From positions 1-24,589 of the IMG/VR virus record IMGVR_UViG_3300033979_000169: DNA of 24,589 nt, one strand, 5' to 3'. Each line of letters opens with the position of its first letter. Within the stretch, counting starts at the first letter, position 1. This DNA comes from a virus. Under the pieces are notes generated by a model. That model was not told the DNA's origin. It ran no database searches and saw nothing but the letters and a program-made list of their open reading frames with translations. Positions 23,394-24,589 of the stretch are shown piece after piece. The translations under genes were made by a program, and so were the position numbers.

Positions 23394-24000
23394 TCCAAGT
23401 TTTTCTTGTTACTATAGCTCTAATTCCAGCAACGGTCATATTATATTCTTTATGTACTAACTTAGAGAACTGTTGTTCTTTAATAAGTAATTTACCGTTT
23501 TTACCTACAAATGGAGTAAACTCAAATTTCTCAAATCTTTCTCTAATTTCTTTTACCTGCTCTAAAGTTAGTTTAGTGTTAACTTGGACTCCCTTTCTTT
23601 CCCTAGACCATTTCTCTAAGACTTCTTTTGATAAGTAGCCAGTCTTTCCTTTATTCCAGGGAATCTTACCTTTATGTATCTTGCTCATTTTTAATTTAGT
23701 TGCGTCTGTGTGTTTATAACCTAAAGTAGTCCACAAATGGCTTTTGTATCCTCCGTGCCCAGTAGGAGTTCCATTTAATCCGTTTTTCCAAGTATCATAC
23801 AACTGGACGTAGTATTTTTCTCTTTTTAGAACATCTTCATATTCTAGTATACCCTCTTCTAAAATTTCCTTAGTAAATGTATGATCTCTAAACTTTTTAG
23901 AGTATCGGTGCTCATTCATTCTTTTATTGATTCGGGCTTTGGTAGTTATGCCTATGTAAAGTTTATTATCTGATCTTGTTAATTTATACACTACAAACAT
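23386..24000 (-). CDS. Free-standing GIY-YIG homing endonuclease with NUMOD-type DNA-binding modules
   Basis: The 204-residue protein has a GIY-YIG nuclease domain: VVYKLT (residues 3-8) and KLYIGIT (13-19) stand in for the GIY...YIG pair, followed by Arg27, His31, Glu61 in LKREKYYVQLYDT and Asn76 in the GLNGT motif. Residues 97-120 (HTDATKLKMSKIHKG) are a NUMOD3-like DNA-binding motif. The C-terminal 60 residues read as a helix-turn-helix or AP2-like tail (KLTLEQVKEIRERF, then MTVAGIRAIVTRKTW). Its likely target is an intein-less terminase allele at the same site. AGGAAGG ends 10 bases before the ATG at 24000. The gene lies exactly between the two intein fragments and is Lys-rich relative to neighbours, consistent with an invading element. 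Confidence 0.93.
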   Translation of the reverse strand: MFVVYKLTRSDNKLYIGITTKARINKRMNEHRYSKKFRDHTFTKEILEEGILEYEDVLKREKYYVQLYDTWKNGLNGTPTGHGGYKSHLWTTLGYKHTDATKLKMSKIHKGKIPWNKGKTGYLSKEVLEKWSRERKGVQVNTKLTLEQVKEIRERFEKFEFTPFVGKNGKLLIKEQQFSKLVHKEYNMTVAGIRAIVTRKTWNV

Positions 24001-24029
24001 GGTGAGTATTCCTTCCTAGGAATATATAC

Positions 24030-24589
24030 TCATCCGGCGTATAAATCTCCGATTTTTTTATTGAATATTTCTCCTGTTTCTTTATCCCTAACAGTTATTA
24101 AAGTGTTATACCCAACGCACTCATATTCGCTGAGCCACTTTTTAATAGGAATGTTCGATCGGGTAATCTCTTCCCACTCGTCAACATTAAGCCCCTTGGA
24201 CTCCATTTCCTTATAAAGGTGTTCGTATCCTGGATGTCGCTTATACTCTGGGTGATCTTGCCAACGGATGTCAATAGCATTAAAAGTGTTGGTCTTTTCA
24301 ATAGCGCCGAGATACATTTTGTGGAACCAGTTACCAACGCCGTTAACCGTTGATAAGGCGAACACTCGACCACCAGTTGAAATCGTAGGATAAGCAGCGG
24401 CCCAAATGGTATCAATATGCTCAATGAAAGCAGCTTCGTCCAGAATAAGTAAAGATCCCGCCAAACCTCGGCCAGCCTCTTTACCAGAAGCTCGGGTACG
24501 GATAACAGAGTTATTCTCTAGCTTGAAAGTATGCTTGTTGCTTTCTATGATCTTGGGTCTAAAGAACGAGGGTAGCTCATCATACATGA
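24030..24589 (-). CDS. Large terminase N-terminal half (ATPase part) ending in intein-N; 5' end outside window
   Basis: This minus-strand gene continues beyond the right edge; the visible ATG at 24587 is internal. The visible extein has Walker B LLILDEAAFIE (residues 46-56 from that Met), the coupling motif ALSTVNGVGN (77-86) and the helices leading to KKWLSEYE, as in T4 gp17. Walker A must be to the right of the window. Residue 157 (Cys) starts the 29-residue Int-N, and the gene stops after it (TGA at 24032-24030). Its product can become a working terminase only after joining to the C-half. Twenty-nine bases then lead to the endonuclease ATG at 24000. Confidence 0.92.
   Translation of the reverse strand, partial: MYDELPSFFRPKIIESNKHTFKLENNSVIRTRASGKEAGRGLAGSLLILDEAAFIEHIDTIWAAAYPTISTGGRVFALSTVNGVGNWFHKMYLGAIEKTNTFNAIDIRWQDHPEYKRHPGYEHLYKEMESKGLNVDEWEEITRSNIPIKKWLSEYECVGYNTLITVRDKETGEIFNKKIGDLYAG
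24033..24119 (-). other. Split intein N-fragment (Int-N, 29 residues)
   Basis: The fragment begins with the catalytic Cys1 and reads as intein block A (CVGYNTLITVRDKETGE, then IFNKKIGDLYAG), ending immediately before what would be block B. It is followed directly by a stop. The split is therefore between blocks A and B, unlike canonical split inteins that break near the endonuclease site between N-block B and block F. AceL-TerL, with its roughly 25-residue Int-N, is split the same way. Confidence 0.88.

Larger units (their letters stand above)
23079..24119 (-). mobile_element. Split-intein/homing-endonuclease insertion fracturing the terminase gene
   Basis: The inserted unit runs from Int-N Cys1 (codon 24119-24117) to Int-C Asn105 (codon 23081-23079), 1041 bases, and includes the stand-alone GIY-YIG gene. 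Extein on each side reads SEYE before and CAFQG after, the conserved junction between the ATPase and nuclease domains of gp17-type terminases. Confidence 0.88.

Noticed and set aside
23386-24119. Group I intron instead of split intein, because of the GIY-YIG nuclease
   Set aside because: Both flanks encode intein protein blocks (Cys1, block B His, C-terminal HN then Cys) and no intron core structure is needed to explain the layout.
24098-24424. Alternate-frame open stretch opposite the terminase N-half
   Set aside because: It is a shadow of the terminase gene, with no ribosome site and no recognisable product.

Overview
The window is a stretch of a tailed, contractile-tail bacteriophage (T4-like supergroup, order scrambled relative to T4). 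The evidence is a dense, AT-rich, intron-poor gene layout with ATGA/TAATG stop-start overlaps, plus recognisable relatives of T4 gp17 (large terminase), gp20 (portal), gp26 (hub assembly), gp6, gp25 and gp53 (baseplate wedge), a gp5-type spike, a gp27-type hub, UvsW helicase and a gp61-type primase. No host gene, tRNA, CRISPR array or rRNA was seen. The host cannot be read from the sequence; an uncultured aquatic virus is my guess, only because the closest intein I can recall (AceL-TerL) is from a lake metagenome.

Layout. Almost everything is on the minus strand. (a) 24589-16395: packaging and head genes. The large terminase is broken into two genes by an atypical split intein: the N-half ends with a 29-residue intein-N, then comes a free-standing GIY-YIG homing endonuclease gene, then a gene carrying a 105-residue intein-C fused to the terminase nuclease domain. 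Portal, a 612-residue head-associated protein of unknown role and a repeat-rich tail fibre follow. (b) 14709-12823: a gp26-like hub assembly protein whose 3' end carries a T TTT TTC slippery site leading into an otherwise start-less 59-codon frame that resembles gp51-type sequence, then an unrecognised probable structural protein. (c) 11830-11051: a Cas4/RecB-like Fe-S nuclease. (d) 10744-1: a tightly coupled tail/baseplate operon (unknown 140 aa protein, putative tape measure, tube-cap-like protein, gp53-like, hub, spike, LamG protein, gp25-like, gp6-like running off the left edge).

Three plus-strand islands interrupt this: a 97 aa protein (10789-11082), a TOPRIM primase (11823-12830), and UvsW-like helicase plus a 75 aa companion (14742-16333). 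Each island diverges from a minus gene across a very short or negative gap and meets the next minus gene tail to tail, in two cases with overlapping 3' ends.

The genes build and fill a virion: terminase and portal package DNA, the gp26/gp51-like pair and tape measure guide tail assembly, the baseplate set forms the injection machine, and the fibre and LamG protein are the likely host-contact parts. Primase, helicase and nuclease serve replication and recombination. The two most notable points are the fractured terminase gene with its split intein, and the predicted programmed -1 frameshift in the hub-assembly gene. All identifications come from reading motifs by eye, with no database search.
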